A stretch of 64,000 bases of DNA. It comes from Sphaerolaimus hirsutus (Eukaryota > Nematoda > Chromadorea > Monhysterida > Sphaerolaimidae). Of this stretch, positions 21,769 through 32,232 are shown one piece after another. The notes below the pieces were generated by a model, which saw nothing but the letters and a program-made list of their open reading frames with translations, searched no databases and had not been told where the DNA came from. Every line of letters starts with the position of its first letter. Position 1 is the first letter of the stretch. Position numbers and translations under genes: made by a program. The stretch is from positions 23,651,208 through 23,715,207 of the forward strand of contig OZ038450.1 of the NCBI GenBank assembly GCA_964036195.1. Reading direction: 5' to 3'.

Positions 21769-24700
21769 CTATCCAATTCCAGCTCCAATGCCTTCTATTG
21801 AATTTCTGATCACTCTGGGATCCAATGACATGTCTGCTGTGAAATCGATCAACTGGTTCTGCACATGCTCTAAATTCTGTAGTCTCTGAATCTGGCCTCT
21901 GACATCCATGAAATTGGTTGCTCTGTTGACAATGTTGGTGAACAGGTGAGGCGCATCAAACGTGAAGGCCTGCCACTGTCCTTTCCATGTCATTTCAATT
22001 GGCATCTCTGTGACGTGCACCATTCCATGTGCAGACTTCCATTGTCCATGTTCATTTCTGTACAGGTGCGGTGTGGTGTGGCTGCAGTCCTCTTCTGGTG
22101 ATTTCTCCACCAAGTCTCTGCTGCCTGGGCTCTTGAACCACAAGGGCCCGTCTTTATCCAATCTCATTGGTGTGTACTTGTAACATGTTTCTCCCACTTT
22201 TCCTGTCTGATAAATTATGTATGGCTGCACTTCCTTGCATTCCCAAAACATAATTGCTTCTCCAGCCCATTCTGCATGAACATCCTGTCTTCCCAGCATG
22301 GCTCGAATTCCCAATGTTGGATCGATGCGGAAAAGCTGAGTCAGCATGTCCAGCTGGTTCTTGCGAAGTTGACATAACTGATGCCACACAATTGCAAATT
22401 GTGCCTGAGTCATCTCTCTGACTACATGTTGCAGGAACTGAAACTTGGAGTTTCTGTCGTCCAATCTGGCATACAATGTTCCACTGATTGTCGATTCTCT
22501 TGCCTCCACTATCTTTCCTGGCATTGCCCATTCCACAGGCACATCTTCTCTTCTGTCAAACTGAATGAATACACCTCCTTGATCGGTGTAGTATGTGTCT
22601 CCAGGAACACATTCTGAGCCAATTGGCCTCTTTGTCTTGTTGCTGTGAGAGTACGCTGCTTGCAATTTTGACACAATAATTGTCTGGACAGATATCTCTG
22701 ATTTGAATCTGCCAATTCTCTCATATGCACATTGATGCTTGAAATTCTCCGTATCCCACACGGTGATTCCATAATTGTGGTCTCTGCAATGTCCCATCAT
22801 GGCTCTGCACTGGCTGAAATCTTGCAAGTCGCTGATTACAGTCTTTCCATCAAGTGAAGCCACGGTTCCTTCTTCCATGTAGAAGTTACTGACAACATTT
22901 TCTTTGTCATGACAACACCATGAATATTCCACATTCAAGGTTTGATTAGTTGTCCACACTCTGGGCTCCATTTCCACTAAAGGTGTTCCTCTGAACATCT
23001 TGTGAATTCTTGCATAGTTACAGGCTACCACGCCAACTTGCTGGTATTTCTCAAAGTTGCCTGTAATGCCTTTCGCTCCCCAGAAACTGGTGTGTGTGAT
23101 GATTTCTTTGATTCTGATGTAGCATCTATATGCTTTCTCTTTCTGTGGAATCTGTCTCTGTGCATAAAGCGTAACTTTCATTGCCTTGACAAAATTCCTT
23201 GGTGGGATATGGCACTGCACTTCTTCAGGAACTGTAAGTGCATGTCCATGTCTTCCACTGGTACAAATCTGATACTTCTGGCTTTGTGAGCTGATCACCT
23301 GTTCCACAGGATGATCCTTGATTGCATCCTTGAATCTCTCATAAGTCTGCATTTCTCTGACAGATTTTGGTGGCCATTCTGAAGGCAAAGGCGGCAATCC
23401 ATGATGCGCTGCCAATGATGGTGGCCTTACTGTCGAGGTTTCTAGAATGTATGTTCTGGAAAATACTTTGCTGTAAGCCTTGCTGGCTTCTCTCAGCGTT
23501 GCTGACTCTGACACGCTTGTCAGCATCAACATCATGCACAGCATTCCAATCACCAGACTGCTGGTGGTTGCTGTAGCTTTCCCTGTCGCACTCCTCAGGA
23601 CTCTATCTGATGCTGAGTTCCTCTGAGCAGGATTTGGTACAGGGTCTCTGTCTGAATTCTGATTTCTGACATGTTTCTGGACAATTGCTGGGTCCAGCAA
23701 ATCCACTTTGACTGTCACTGCTGTCTCTGGGATATCCATTGTCTTTGAATTGATTTCCAGTGGATACAATTGATTGAGTGGTCTGCTGACCACATTTCTG
23801 TTGGCAGTTCTGATTCTTGCTGAGCAAATCTGTCCATCTTTGCTGGGCTCTAACTGCTCGATGCGACCCATCCTCCATGCACCTCTGGGCATGTTCTCTT
23901 CATAAATCAGCACAATTTCATTCACTTTGGGTTCTTGAGTCGCTGTCAATCTGCCATGTTTGTGTGTCACCTTAGTCCTCTCCCGCAAGCTCGGGATGTA
24001 CTCTTGATGCCACAAGTCCCAGAACTTATCCAAAGTTTGCTGGGTTGTCTCCCAATATTTCTGCAGTTTCGCTGCGTTATCTATTCTGGGTACAAATTCT
24101 CCATCCTTGTCTGTATCAAACTGTGGTGCTCCAATCTGACCTTCCCCTGTCAGGAAGTCTTTTGGTGTCAGCACTCTGAGACTCTTCACATCACCATAGA
24201 TGTAAGAAATTGGTCTGCTGTTGATCACTGCCTTGACTTCTGGCAGAAGTGTCAACAATTCTTGCAGGGTTAACATTCTGTGCCCTACAGCTGCCTTGAA
24301 ATGCTTCTTGGTGATGCCCACCATTCTCTCATAGACTCCTCCTTGCCATGGTGCCATAGGAGTCGTCATGTTCCACTGGATTTGTTGCTGTGAACAGTAT
24401 GTCTGTACTGCTCCACTTTTGACCATTTCTGACCATTCTTTCCCAGTATTAATGGCCTTGTCAGTGCTTGAGCTAAGCACTTTCTCTGTCAACTTGAATT
24501 GCGTTGCATTGTCTGAAATCACTGCCTCAGGCTTTCCACGCCTGGCAATGAATCTCCTGACTGCATTCAGGAATTCCTGTGCTGTCATGTCCAGCACACT
24601 TTCCAGGTGAATTGCATGTGTCACCATACATGTGAACAAACAGATCCACATTTTCCTGTGATCTTTGTCCACTTTGTACCAAACTGGTCCCAAATAATCC

Positions 24701-24939
24701 AAGCCCGTGTACTGGAATGGTCTGGCTCTCTGAACTCTGGTTTCTGGTAAATCTGGCATTGGTGGAAGCTGGTACGGCTTCGCTCCCAATTTCTTACAGG
24801 TTGGGCAGGTTCTCGTTACATTGTAGATTACTCGTCTGCCCTGTGTAATCCAGTACTTTTGTCTGATCGCTGCCAACGTGTGTTGCACTCCTGCGTGCAT
24901 CAACTTCTCATGCTGGTCTCTGACGATCAGCTGAGTCAC
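21769..24939 (-). CDS. BEL/Pao integrase and envelope-like glycoprotein (second half of the polyprotein)
   Basis: The first part is a retroviral-type integrase. It has a zinc-binding region (HEKLMHAGVQHT and, later, CPTCKK) and core motifs around LDYLGPVW, ISDNATQF and PWQGGVYERMV, giving the D, D and E of the catalytic triad. After a basic C-terminal domain there is a hydrophobic segment (SLVIGMLCMMLMLTSV), then some 550 residues with many cysteines and tryptophans. That layout fits an envelope-like glycoprotein with its own signal sequence, as described for some BEL/Pao elements with phlebovirus-like glycoproteins; the assignment to that class is inference. The frame ends at a TAG in a Gly-rich segment, and about 30 further codons remain open beyond it before the next stop, so the C-terminal end with its membrane anchor is probably lost. 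The frame begins abruptly at the break in pol and has no proper ATG. Confidence 0.85.
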   Translation of the reverse strand: MTQLIVRDQHEKLMHAGVQHTLAAIRQKYWITQGRRVIYNVTRTCPTCKKLGAKPYQLPPMPDLPETRVQRARPFQYTGLDYLGPVWYKVDKDHRKMWICLFTCMVTHAIHLESVLDMTAQEFLNAVRRFIARRGKPEAVISDNATQFKLTEKVLSSSTDKAINTGKEWSEMVKSGAVQTYCSQQQIQWNMTTPMAPWQGGVYERMVGITKKHFKAAVGHRMLTLQELLTLLPEVKAVINSRPISYIYGDVKSLRVLTPKDFLTGEGQIGAPQFDTDKDGEFVPRIDNAAKLQKYWETTQQTLDKFWDLWHQEYIPSLRERTKVTHKHGRLTATQEPKVNEIVLIYEENMPRGAWRMGRIEQLEPSKDGQICSARIRTANRNVVSRPLNQLYPLEINSKTMDIPETAVTVKVDLLDPAIVQKHVRNQNSDRDPVPNPAQRNSASDRVLRSATGKATATTSSLVIGMLCMMLMLTSVSESATLREASKAYSKVFSRTYILETSTVRPPSLAAHHGLPPLPSEWPPKSVREMQTYERFKDAIKDHPVEQVISSQSQKYQICTSGRHGHALTVPEEVQCHIPPRNFVKAMKVTLYAQRQIPQKEKAYRCYIRIKEIITHTSFWGAKGITGNFEKYQQVGVVACNYARIHKMFRGTPLVEMEPRVWTTNQTLNVEYSWCCHDKENVVSNFYMEEGTVASLDGKTVISDLQDFSQCRAMMGHCRDHNYGITVWDTENFKHQCAYERIGRFKSEISVQTIIVSKLQAAYSHSNKTKRPIGSECVPGDTYYTDQGGVFIQFDRREDVPVEWAMPGKIVEARESTISGTLYARLDDRNSKFQFLQHVVREMTQAQFAIVWHQLCQLRKNQLDMLTQLFRIDPTLGIRAMLGRQDVHAEWAGEAIMFWECKEVQPYIIYQTGKVGETCYKYTPMRLDKDGPLWFKSPGSRDLVEKSPEEDCSHTTPHLYRNEHGQWKSAHGMVHVTEMPIEMTWKGQWQAFTFDAPHLFTNIVNRATNFMDVRGQIQRLQNLEHVQNQLIDFTADMSLDPRVIRNSIEGIGAGIG

Positions 24940-27900
24940 TGACGATCAGCCATTGCTGGCAATAGTATGAGTGGCACTGTGACCTCCTGTGGGTCTGTAT
25001 GCTCCATTCTGCCATGGCACTTCAGGATTCCATCCTGATGCATTTGCACATTGAGCCATTTGATCAACTGCTGGTCTGCAGCTGCTTTCTTGCCATTCTG
25101 GCTGCCTTTGCTGTCGCCTGTTGCCAGAATCTCTGCCACTCCTTTGTAATGATTCTGTTGCGTCACTTTGATCCAATATTTCAACGCAATCTCTCTTTCT
25201 TCAATGCTGATAATTCCCTGTGGTTTCATTGTACCACAGATACTTTCCATGATTTCTGACAGTATATTCTGACTGTCATTTCTGCTGCGCTTTTTGTGCA
25301 TCTGTCGCACAAATCTCATCACATATACTGTTGCATCCAGTAATTTTGTCAGTGATGAAAATCTCTGAATCTCAATTCCCAATGGGTTGCTTTGCTTGCT
25401 TTCATCAGCTTGCTCATTGCTGGTATCTGGGTCACTGACCACTTGCTGTGTGGTGCCCAGGTAAATTGGACTGGCTTTTGGGAATTTGAGGTCTTCTTTC
25501 TTGATTTCTGCCATTACTTCTGGCGTGACTGGCTCCACTTTCGGCTCTGGCCATTCTCCAGTCATTAGCCATTCTGGCCCCTTCCACCACAGGTTACTGC
25601 CTTCCAACTCTGACATATTCATGCCTCTTGTGGCCATGTCAGCTGGGTTTTCCAGTCCTGCGATGTGTCTGATGTGCATGTTCTCTGTCTCACTCTGAAT
25701 TTTCCTGATTTCATCCAATCTATTCTTGACAAAACATGCCAGTGGCTTCACTGTTGTCAGCCACTTCAGACAACAGGTTGAATCTGACCATACAACTGTC
25801 TGACTGAATTTGACATCCTTGAGCTCTCTGTGAATAAACTTTGACATTCTGCTGCCGATCAACATTGCTAACAATTCCAGCCGTGGAATTGTCACTTCTG
25901 GTTTCTTTGGAGCGAGTCTCAATCTGGAGTACAGCAGGCTTGACGTGCCGCTGTCATTTTCTGTTTTCTGGCATATGTATGCCGCTGCACTGTATGCCAT
26001 TGCTGAGGCATCAACAAAAATGTGCAGTTGTGCATCTGCACTACTCTGATAATTCAAATTTCTGTTGAACTTGATCTGTCTAACTTTGAGCAATTCTGTC
26101 TCCAATTGCTGCCAAACTGCTGTCTGTTCCTCAGACAGGGGTGTGTCCCATTCTTTGGCACTTGGTCCTGAATGCCATAATGTCTGCAAAAATCTCTTTG
26201 CTGGCAGTAGGACAGGACTAACGAGTCCCATTGGATCAAAACATCCCGCAGTCACCTTTGCAACTGTCCTTTTCGTGGGAAGTCTGACTTTCTGGTCAGT
26301 TTCTGATAATTGTGATTGCTGAACTGTCTTTGGCGTTTTCAGCCACATCTGGTTGCTCTCTGTGTCCCATTTCATTCCTAGGACTGTTGTGACAATTTCC
26401 TTGGCCACATCTGATTCTGACAATTGCCAAGTAAAGTTCTTGTTATTGCTGTTCCATTCTCTCAGATTTATCTGTGCCTCTGTGAACAGCACTTTGGATT
26501 CCTGGTACAATTCGATTGCTTTCTGCTCTGTGTCCACACTGAGGATCAAATTATCCACATACAGATTTTCATCGATCAATTTTGCATTCTCTGTGCCAGC
26601 TTGATTCAGGTGGTATCTAACTGTCAGCGCCAGCAGCACTGGGCTGCAGATTATACCAAATGGCACTCTGGCAAATCTGTAAATCTGAATGTTGTCCTGC
26701 ATGGATGGTTTCGTAGGATCCTTGTACCACAGAAATCTTGTCACATCTCTGTCACTGTCCTGCAGACTGATCTGCAGAAATGCTTTCTCTATGTCTGTGA
26801 CCAGTGCAATTCCATGCAATCGGAATCGCATCAGCATTCCTACCAGCTGTGGTAGTATCACTGGTCCACGGTACATGCACTCATTCAAGCTTGGCATGCC
26901 TGGCGGTTTTGCTGAGGCATTATATACCTCTCTGACCTTTGTGGTAGTTTTCTCTGGCGTTATTACTGGTTGATGAGGCAAAATATGGAACTTTCTGCCA
27001 TCCATAATATCCTCTTGCACTTTCTCAATCACTCCTTGCTCTTCTTGTGCTTTCATGATTGCCTGAATTTTCTCTAATAATTCTGGGTCTCTCTTGAGCC
27101 TGTTGGTGAGGTACCTGAACCTCTTGAACGCCATTGCTTTGTTGTCTGGGAGTTCATGCAAATTTGGCTTGTACATGAACTTTACAGAGTACCGTCCATC
27201 TGGGTTTCTCTGTACACCCTCATTGAATTGCTTGATGGCCTCATCATCCTCGACGAGGTCTGGCTGGTCCATTATACCAATGGTATCCAGTCTATCCATG
27301 TCTTTGACATTTGGTACAGGAGCAATTGACAACGGTGCTTCCTCGTACCACTTTTCTCTCTGAATTTGATGCACAATTGTATTGACCACCACCGGATATG
27401 CACCATCCGTGGTCCACTGATTTCTGTTGCTTGTCAGCTGCCCACCTCCCATCAGTAATCCCAATTCCGATGGAATTACATACAATCCTGACGGAGGTCT
27501 GGTGGTGCTGGTATTTCTGGACATCAAGTCCCAGAAATAATTCAAGCCCACTATAATATCTGGCTTAAACTTGCACTCTGTCCCCTTTTCCTTGGGAATT
27601 CTGTCTGCAAAGTAACTCTCATCCGGGAAGTACTTCTGCAGGTACTTTTTGTCCTGTTCTGACACAGGCACTTTGACTTGTTCTGTGGTCAACGTCAGGA
27701 CCACATCAGCCATCATGTCAACTTTCTGGCCATTTCTGAGCCGCATTCTGAATTCTACTTGCTGTACTACTTTATAGTGTGGCTTTTCATTTCCAAATGT
27801 GTACACCTGGATGTGGTGTTCACCTGTACTCTTCAAATTGAGTTTCTTGGCCACTTTTTCTGACATGTACGTTCCCTGGGATCCTGTGTCCAGGAACGCT

Positions 27901-28385
27901 TGAATCTGTAGTGGTGGCTGTTCAGGCTCCATCTCTGTATCCATTTCTGAAGCCTCAATTACTGTTCTGGCTGTCATTAACATCGACATATTCCTGTTCA
28001 CTGACAGGTTCACTGACGTATTCTGTTGCTTCGCATTTGGTTCTGTAACCACTGTGCTGGATATGGTTTCTGTCTCTACCATTTCTGGTCCAGCTTCTTC
28101 CACAGTGACACAATTCACGGTGGCTTTTCTCTGTTGGCTCTGTGCTGGTCGACCGGCTGTCGGCACAGACTTTCTGCCATTGTTCGCTGATTGCTGGCCA
28201 TTCTGTTGACCATTTGCTCTGAATGCTGGAATTTGCCGTCCAGCGTTTCCATTGCCATTGTCTCCAAACTTCTCTGGGCACACTGCACTGTGGTGCCTAT
28301 TTGACTTGCAATAGAAACAATTTCTCGTAAATTGACACTGAGCCATGTAATGCCAGCAGTATACAAGAGCACAAGAACTTACCAA
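24936..28385 (-). CDS. BEL/Pao gag C-terminus, protease, reverse transcriptase and RNase H
   Basis: Domains in order: a CCHC zinc knuckle (CFYCKSNRHHSAVC), an aspartic protease (AFLDTGSQGTYMS), reverse transcriptase with LVTDIEKAFLQI and YVDNLILSVD (Asn in the second Asp position of the usual YxDD box), and RNase H (LHIFVDASAMAYSAAAYI, WSDSTCCLKWL). WWKGPEWL-type sequence after RNase H is typical of Pao polyproteins. The frame stops at 24936, about ten bases into an overlap with the integrase frame. Most of gag and the 5' LTR are missing: the open frame starts inside a foldback element at 28,364-28,576. The copy is therefore truncated and frame-broken. Confidence 0.9.
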   Translation of the reverse strand: MVSSCALVYCWHYMAQCQFTRNCFYCKSNRHHSAVCPEKFGDNGNGNAGRQIPAFRANGQQNGQQSANNGRKSVPTAGRPAQSQQRKATVNCVTVEEAGPEMVETETISSTVVTEPNAKQQNTSVNLSVNRNMSMLMTARTVIEASEMDTEMEPEQPPLQIQAFLDTGSQGTYMSEKVAKKLNLKSTGEHHIQVYTFGNEKPHYKVVQQVEFRMRLRNGQKVDMMADVVLTLTTEQVKVPVSEQDKKYLQKYFPDESYFADRIPKEKGTECKFKPDIIVGLNYFWDLMSRNTSTTRPPSGLYVIPSELGLLMGGGQLTSNRNQWTTDGAYPVVVNTIVHQIQREKWYEEAPLSIAPVPNVKDMDRLDTIGIMDQPDLVEDDEAIKQFNEGVQRNPDGRYSVKFMYKPNLHELPDNKAMAFKRFRYLTNRLKRDPELLEKIQAIMKAQEEQGVIEKVQEDIMDGRKFHILPHQPVITPEKTTTKVREVYNASAKPPGMPSLNECMYRGPVILPQLVGMLMRFRLHGIALVTDIEKAFLQISLQDSDRDVTRFLWYKDPTKPSMQDNIQIYRFARVPFGIICSPVLLALTVRYHLNQAGTENAKLIDENLYVDNLILSVDTEQKAIELYQESKVLFTEAQINLREWNSNNKNFTWQLSESDVAKEIVTTVLGMKWDTESNQMWLKTPKTVQQSQLSETDQKVRLPTKRTVAKVTAGCFDPMGLVSPVLLPAKRFLQTLWHSGPSAKEWDTPLSEEQTAVWQQLETELLKVRQIKFNRNLNYQSSADAQLHIFVDASAMAYSAAAYICQKTENDSGTSSLLYSRLRLAPKKPEVTIPRLELLAMLIGSRMSKFIHRELKDVKFSQTVVWSDSTCCLKWLTTVKPLACFVKNRLDEIRKIQSETENMHIRHIAGLENPADMATRGMNMSELEGSNLWWKGPEWLMTGEWPEPKVEPVTPEVMAEIKKEDLKFPKASPIYLGTTQQVVSDPDTSNEQADESKQSNPLGIEIQRFSSLTKLLDATVYVMRFVRQMHKKRSRNDSQNILSEIMESICGTMKPQGIISIEEREIALKYWIKVTQQNHYKGVAEILATGDSKGSQNGKKAAADQQLIKWLNVQMHQDGILKCHGRMEHTDPQEVTVPLILLPAMADRQ

Positions 28386-28576
28386 CGGTAATAAGCGAGT
28401 ACATTACCTTGGTGGACACATTCCGGACTTTCTAGTACGAGTGTGACGTTACCTCATTCGTTCCAATGACATCATTGGAACAAGTGAGGGTGTTCTCACT
28501 TGTACTTATTGTCCGGAAGGTGTCCGTTTAGGTTGTTTACTCTCTTATTACCGTTGGTAAGTACTATGCTCTTGGG
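28364..28576. mobile_element. Foldback MITE of about 213 bp replacing the BEL/Pao gag side
   Basis: CAAGAGCA with ACTTACCAACGGTAATAAG on the left faces CTTATTACCGTTGGTAAGT with TGCTCTTG on the right. The arms continue inward (GGACACATTCCGGA against TCCGGAAGGTGTCC) to a centre at CATTCGTTCCAATGACATCATTGGAACAAG. No clear target duplication is seen, so it may mark a rearrangement rather than a simple insertion. Confidence 0.75.
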
Positions 28577-28612
28577 AAAAAAATCGAGGGGTCCAAAATT
28601 TTAAAAATGTCT

Positions 28613-28618
28613 CTTTAT
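28613..28618 (-). terminator. Poly(A) signal AATAAA of the 28.7-30.4 kb gene
   Basis: On the - strand AATAAA lies about 76 bases past the stop codon at 28694, followed by a T-rich stretch. It is well placed to end that transcript. Confidence 0.5.
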
Positions 28619-28693
28619 TAAGAGTAACCAGTCACCAAATATAGAGTATAAAATTCACAAAAAATTCCAAAGTCAGCAAAAAGCAAATCAAAC

Positions 28694-30445
28694 TCAGTTT
28701 CTATATTTTTTGCCCATTTTTTTCATGGCCATGGAGTGTTTGTGGCCAGGGGATTTTTTGTCAGATTTTTTCATATACTTATCACATTTATCACTTGTCT
28801 CTTTGTCAGTTTTGCTGCTTGTGCTGGCCTTATCAAGCAGGCACCACTCTGTCTGTGTACCAGTGGTGGTCAGGGTGCAGTTGAGAATGGCATTTTTGGC
28901 AGATTCAAACAGCCTGTTTTTGGGGGGGGGGGTGGGTGTTTGAATATGAAATGAAGTGAAAAAATACAGCAATGTCATGTTCATGAATATTTTTACACTA
29001 CCTTTTTTGAATAGGATCAAATTCATAGCATTCTGTGGGTTTGGTGGTTTTTTGAAAACTGTGAGTATGATGCATTTTGTGAGAATGCCTATTTTTTTCA
29101 GCTGCAACATCCACATTTCGCCAATTGAAAGTGACAAATGGCAACATATCTCTGGGGATGTTCACTGGTTCATGGTTGAAACATCCAGTGCACACAAGAT
29201 ATGGCATATGCAGCATGAATCGATCTCTTTTACCCCCAGTGCAAAAGGTACAGCTGTATGGATTGTTTATAGAGTTGAAAATCAGATGTGAAATTCAATT
29301 TGGGGGGTTAATGAAAATAGGAACTGACATGTGCAAAATAAGTCCACTTTTTGTCAGAATGCATTGATCTCTGAGAGCAAAATGCTGGAAACTTTCCAAA
29401 ATTTGAGAATTTTTGGCTGGCTGTGCATATTCATCATCTGACAAGTGCATAAAAACCTTGTCTGCCCACCCAGCCACATTTGCAGGGAGATCTCCTGCAC
29501 CATATATTGCACATTAAAAATGCATTCAAAACAAAAGTTTTTTCCCCCCAATGCACTAACTAGTCAAATACTGCTTGATGTTTTGATAAATCCGGCATTT
29601 TTTTGCAGCATCCAGGACTGCACCTTTGTCAATGGCACTGATTTTTGGTCTGCATGATGGATGTAGCATGGAGAAATCCATGTTGTATGGAATTCTGTGC
29701 ACGTTGCCTGTGACTGCCCCCACCGAAACAGCTGACGACCAACCAGCGCCGCCGCGCAGGCATTGTACAGGTGGGAGTCCAACAGTGGCAGAAAATCGGT
29801 CTATTGGCACATAGTGGATTTCTGTTTTGGGGGGTTATTTGGCAGAGAAGTGACAAAATAAAAAACGTAAATTTATGCATGCATAACAGAAAAAATATTA
29901 ATACTGACGTATGGAGTCATGGAAAAACCGTTTCAAAATTGTAGTGATCATGCAGTAGGCTTGTTTATTTGTCAATGCAGCAGAAAGATGTTGCATAAAA
30001 CCATTTGGGATGCGGACATGAATTACCGGTGTTGTAAATTGCCAGTCAACAGTGTATACCTGAACAGATATTGTTTTTTTAGTAAGTATATTTATCAATT
30101 TAACACTTAAATCCCACATTTCAGACCCACCTGCAGTTTAACACTGCAGCCATTGTATTTCAAATGAAGGCATTCAGTTTCAGCAGACACAAAAGCAGTG
30201 ATTGTGGCAAAAGCATACACTGCACTTTTCAGAGCAAAATTGGTGAATTTCATGGCTTTTGCAGGCATACATTGTATATCTCTCATATTTTTGGTGTTTA
30301 CAGAAATCTCCATAGAAGTCATTTTGCACAAGTGATATGTGTTGAGAAAGTGCTGATGAATATTGAAATTGTGATGTGATATGTTGCCTCTGTTGTCAGG
30401 TGTACAAAGTTTTCCAATAAAAAAGGAATTTGATGAAATTTGCAT
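28694..30445 (-). CDS. Six-exon protein of unknown function, about 454 aa, zinc-finger-like near the C-terminus
   Basis: Exons on the - strand are 30131-30445, 29909-30059, 29561-29821, 29329-29494, 29002-29253 and 28694-28913. Every junction is GT-AG and every phase joins in frame (0, 1, 1, 2, 2), which is strong evidence for a real, intact gene. Exon 3 has a Gly-rich piece (RGGAGWSSAVSVGAVTG). Exon 5 has Cys pairs CTFC and CTGC about 20 residues apart, and His-rich KNRHSHKMHHTH. The C-terminus is very basic (KKSDKKSPGHKHSMAMKK). I recognise no family. It is transcribed in the same direction as the Polinton genes and shares their short-intron style, so it may be cargo of that element, but it could be an unrelated host gene. 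Confidence 0.7.
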
Positions 30446-30640
30446 TTTAAACTAGGTTTTGGGGTTTTTGGGTAAAATTCAACGTCATGGTACTTGAGCA
30501 CCTAAAAATGCATCACAAACGATAGCCACCACTGCGACAAACACATAAACAGAGCGGCGGCGATGGCAGCCATTTTTTGACGCCATTTCAAAAGATGATA
30601 CATGACCTGTTTACATAACAGATTGTACATTAGTAGTGCC
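30446..30640. other. Upstream region of the six-exon gene
   Basis: An acceptor-like TTTTTAG and an alternative frame precede the ATG at 30445, so a 5' exon may exist. No promoter element was identified. Confidence 0.3.
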
Positions 30641-31135
30641 AAGAATGGTCACCGCCGCCGCCGCACCACCGCGCGCCGCTACGCGCCACGCGCATCGCAC
30701 ACGACGCGGCGACAAAAAACAGCAGCCGCCGGCCGCCTGCCGCCGTTCTACATCACTAATTCGGCGGATTGTCGCCGCCGCTACGACACCGCCGCGCCGC
30801 CGCCGCCGTTGTAAACAACACTTACTTGAGATGGAATGCGGTTGCGGCGGCGGCCGCCGCGATGCCGCACCGGTTGTCGTCTCGCCGCGCCGCGCCGCGC
30901 CGCCGCGTCACGCCACATTATGGCGGCCACAAATGTCAACTCAATTGTGCCACTTGACAGGCACGATAGAACAAATTTGCATAGTGGGTCATCTAGTTGA
31001 CATTTGTGGCCGCCGTAGTGTAACGTGACACGCCGCCGCGCCGCGGCGCCGCTCCATCAAATTGGCGCCGCCGCCGCCGGGCTGCCGTTTCACGCCGCCG
31101 AGCCGAGCGGCCAACCGCCGCGGCGCCGCAATGTC
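30640..31135. repeat. GC-rich foldback rich in CCGCCG
   Basis: A block of CGCCGC-type sequence in an AT-rich setting. CGTCACGCCACATTATGGCGGCCACAAATGTCAACT on the left of centre faces AGTTGACATTTGTGGCCGCCGTAGTGTAACGTGACACG, with a spacer near 30,945-30,985. GC-rich arms extend outward on both sides. Translations are Arg/Ala repeats and are not credible genes. Confidence 0.7.
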
Positions 31136-32232
31136 GTCGTAATTCGAAAAAACAGCTGGGCGGACACGAGAATACATGTCAAACGAATTGTCAACTGCCA
31201 TTGTGTACGTGGAAATGATAATTATCACTATGACAATGAAACTATGAATATACAATGTTAACTGAAAGCATGTCAACTAAATTATAATGAATTAGTTTTG
31301 AGTTGTTTGGATCATTATTGAACTATAATGTTGCCAAATGTTAAACATAATTGAGTTGACATTGAGTTGACATGAGTTTACAATGTCAACTAGTATACAT
31401 AGTTTCATTATGCGAATGACAAAAATGAACCAGTGAAAATGCACGTTGTTTTTGTGTGGGTGGGTGAATACGTTCAGCGCGGTCCGGCCGGCAACGATGA
31501 GAATTGATTTAGAGCAGTTCCATGTTTGTCAATTGTCAATCAAATGTCAATTTTAAAGTGACAAAAAAGTCAGGCAAAATATTTTGAGATTTGTTTAGCG
31601 TGGATATGAAGAATGAATTGAAGTTCAAAACAATGTAAAATTTGTCAAGAAATTATGAAGTGTCAAATGTCAAATTTTATGATGTTTATAAGTACGTGTG
31701 AAAAGGGTTTGGGTTTTTCAATGTAGGGTTTTTTAACATGATATTTATCACTTAAAAATTGACATTTCATTAACAGTTGACAAAAGTGGAATTGAGACCA
31801 GTACATGTAGCAATCAATATATGTGCGTACGTACGTCTGGATTTTGCTGTTTTTGCCGTGACGGTTTCTATGAACGTTTTAGAGGATTTATAAATTGAAT
31901 GAAGCCAGGTGTTTTTTGAAAGGGGTGAAAATACGAAAAAATGTGTTTTTCTATCGAGTTGAATGAAAAATGCTAATGATACGATAAAATTGAGCGCAAA
32001 AATGTAGCATGACACAAAAAGTTGAAAATGAAAATCGTAAATACTTAAATGGGGCTAAGTTTTTCAAAATAAATGCTAAAAATTCCTAAAATAATCATTC
32101 TGAAGTATTCCAATCACTTTGGGGGGACTATTTAATGCCTGGCGGGTTTTCCCAGCAGACATTCATTTCTTTTGGGCTGCACATCTATCTCTTGCTCGTC
32201 ATCCAGTGCGATTGGATCGAATAGTGCTGCGA
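31136..32232. other. No gene seen
   Basis: AT-rich sequence with frequent GTTGACATTGAGTTGACA-like words around 31,170-31,400 and GTCAAATGTCAA words near 31,530-31,680. A short - strand frame at 31,770-32,015 lacks splice or domain support. Confidence 0.35.

Noticed and set aside
30602-31276. Arg/Ala-rich ORFs on both strands
   Set aside because: GC-rich foldback translation.
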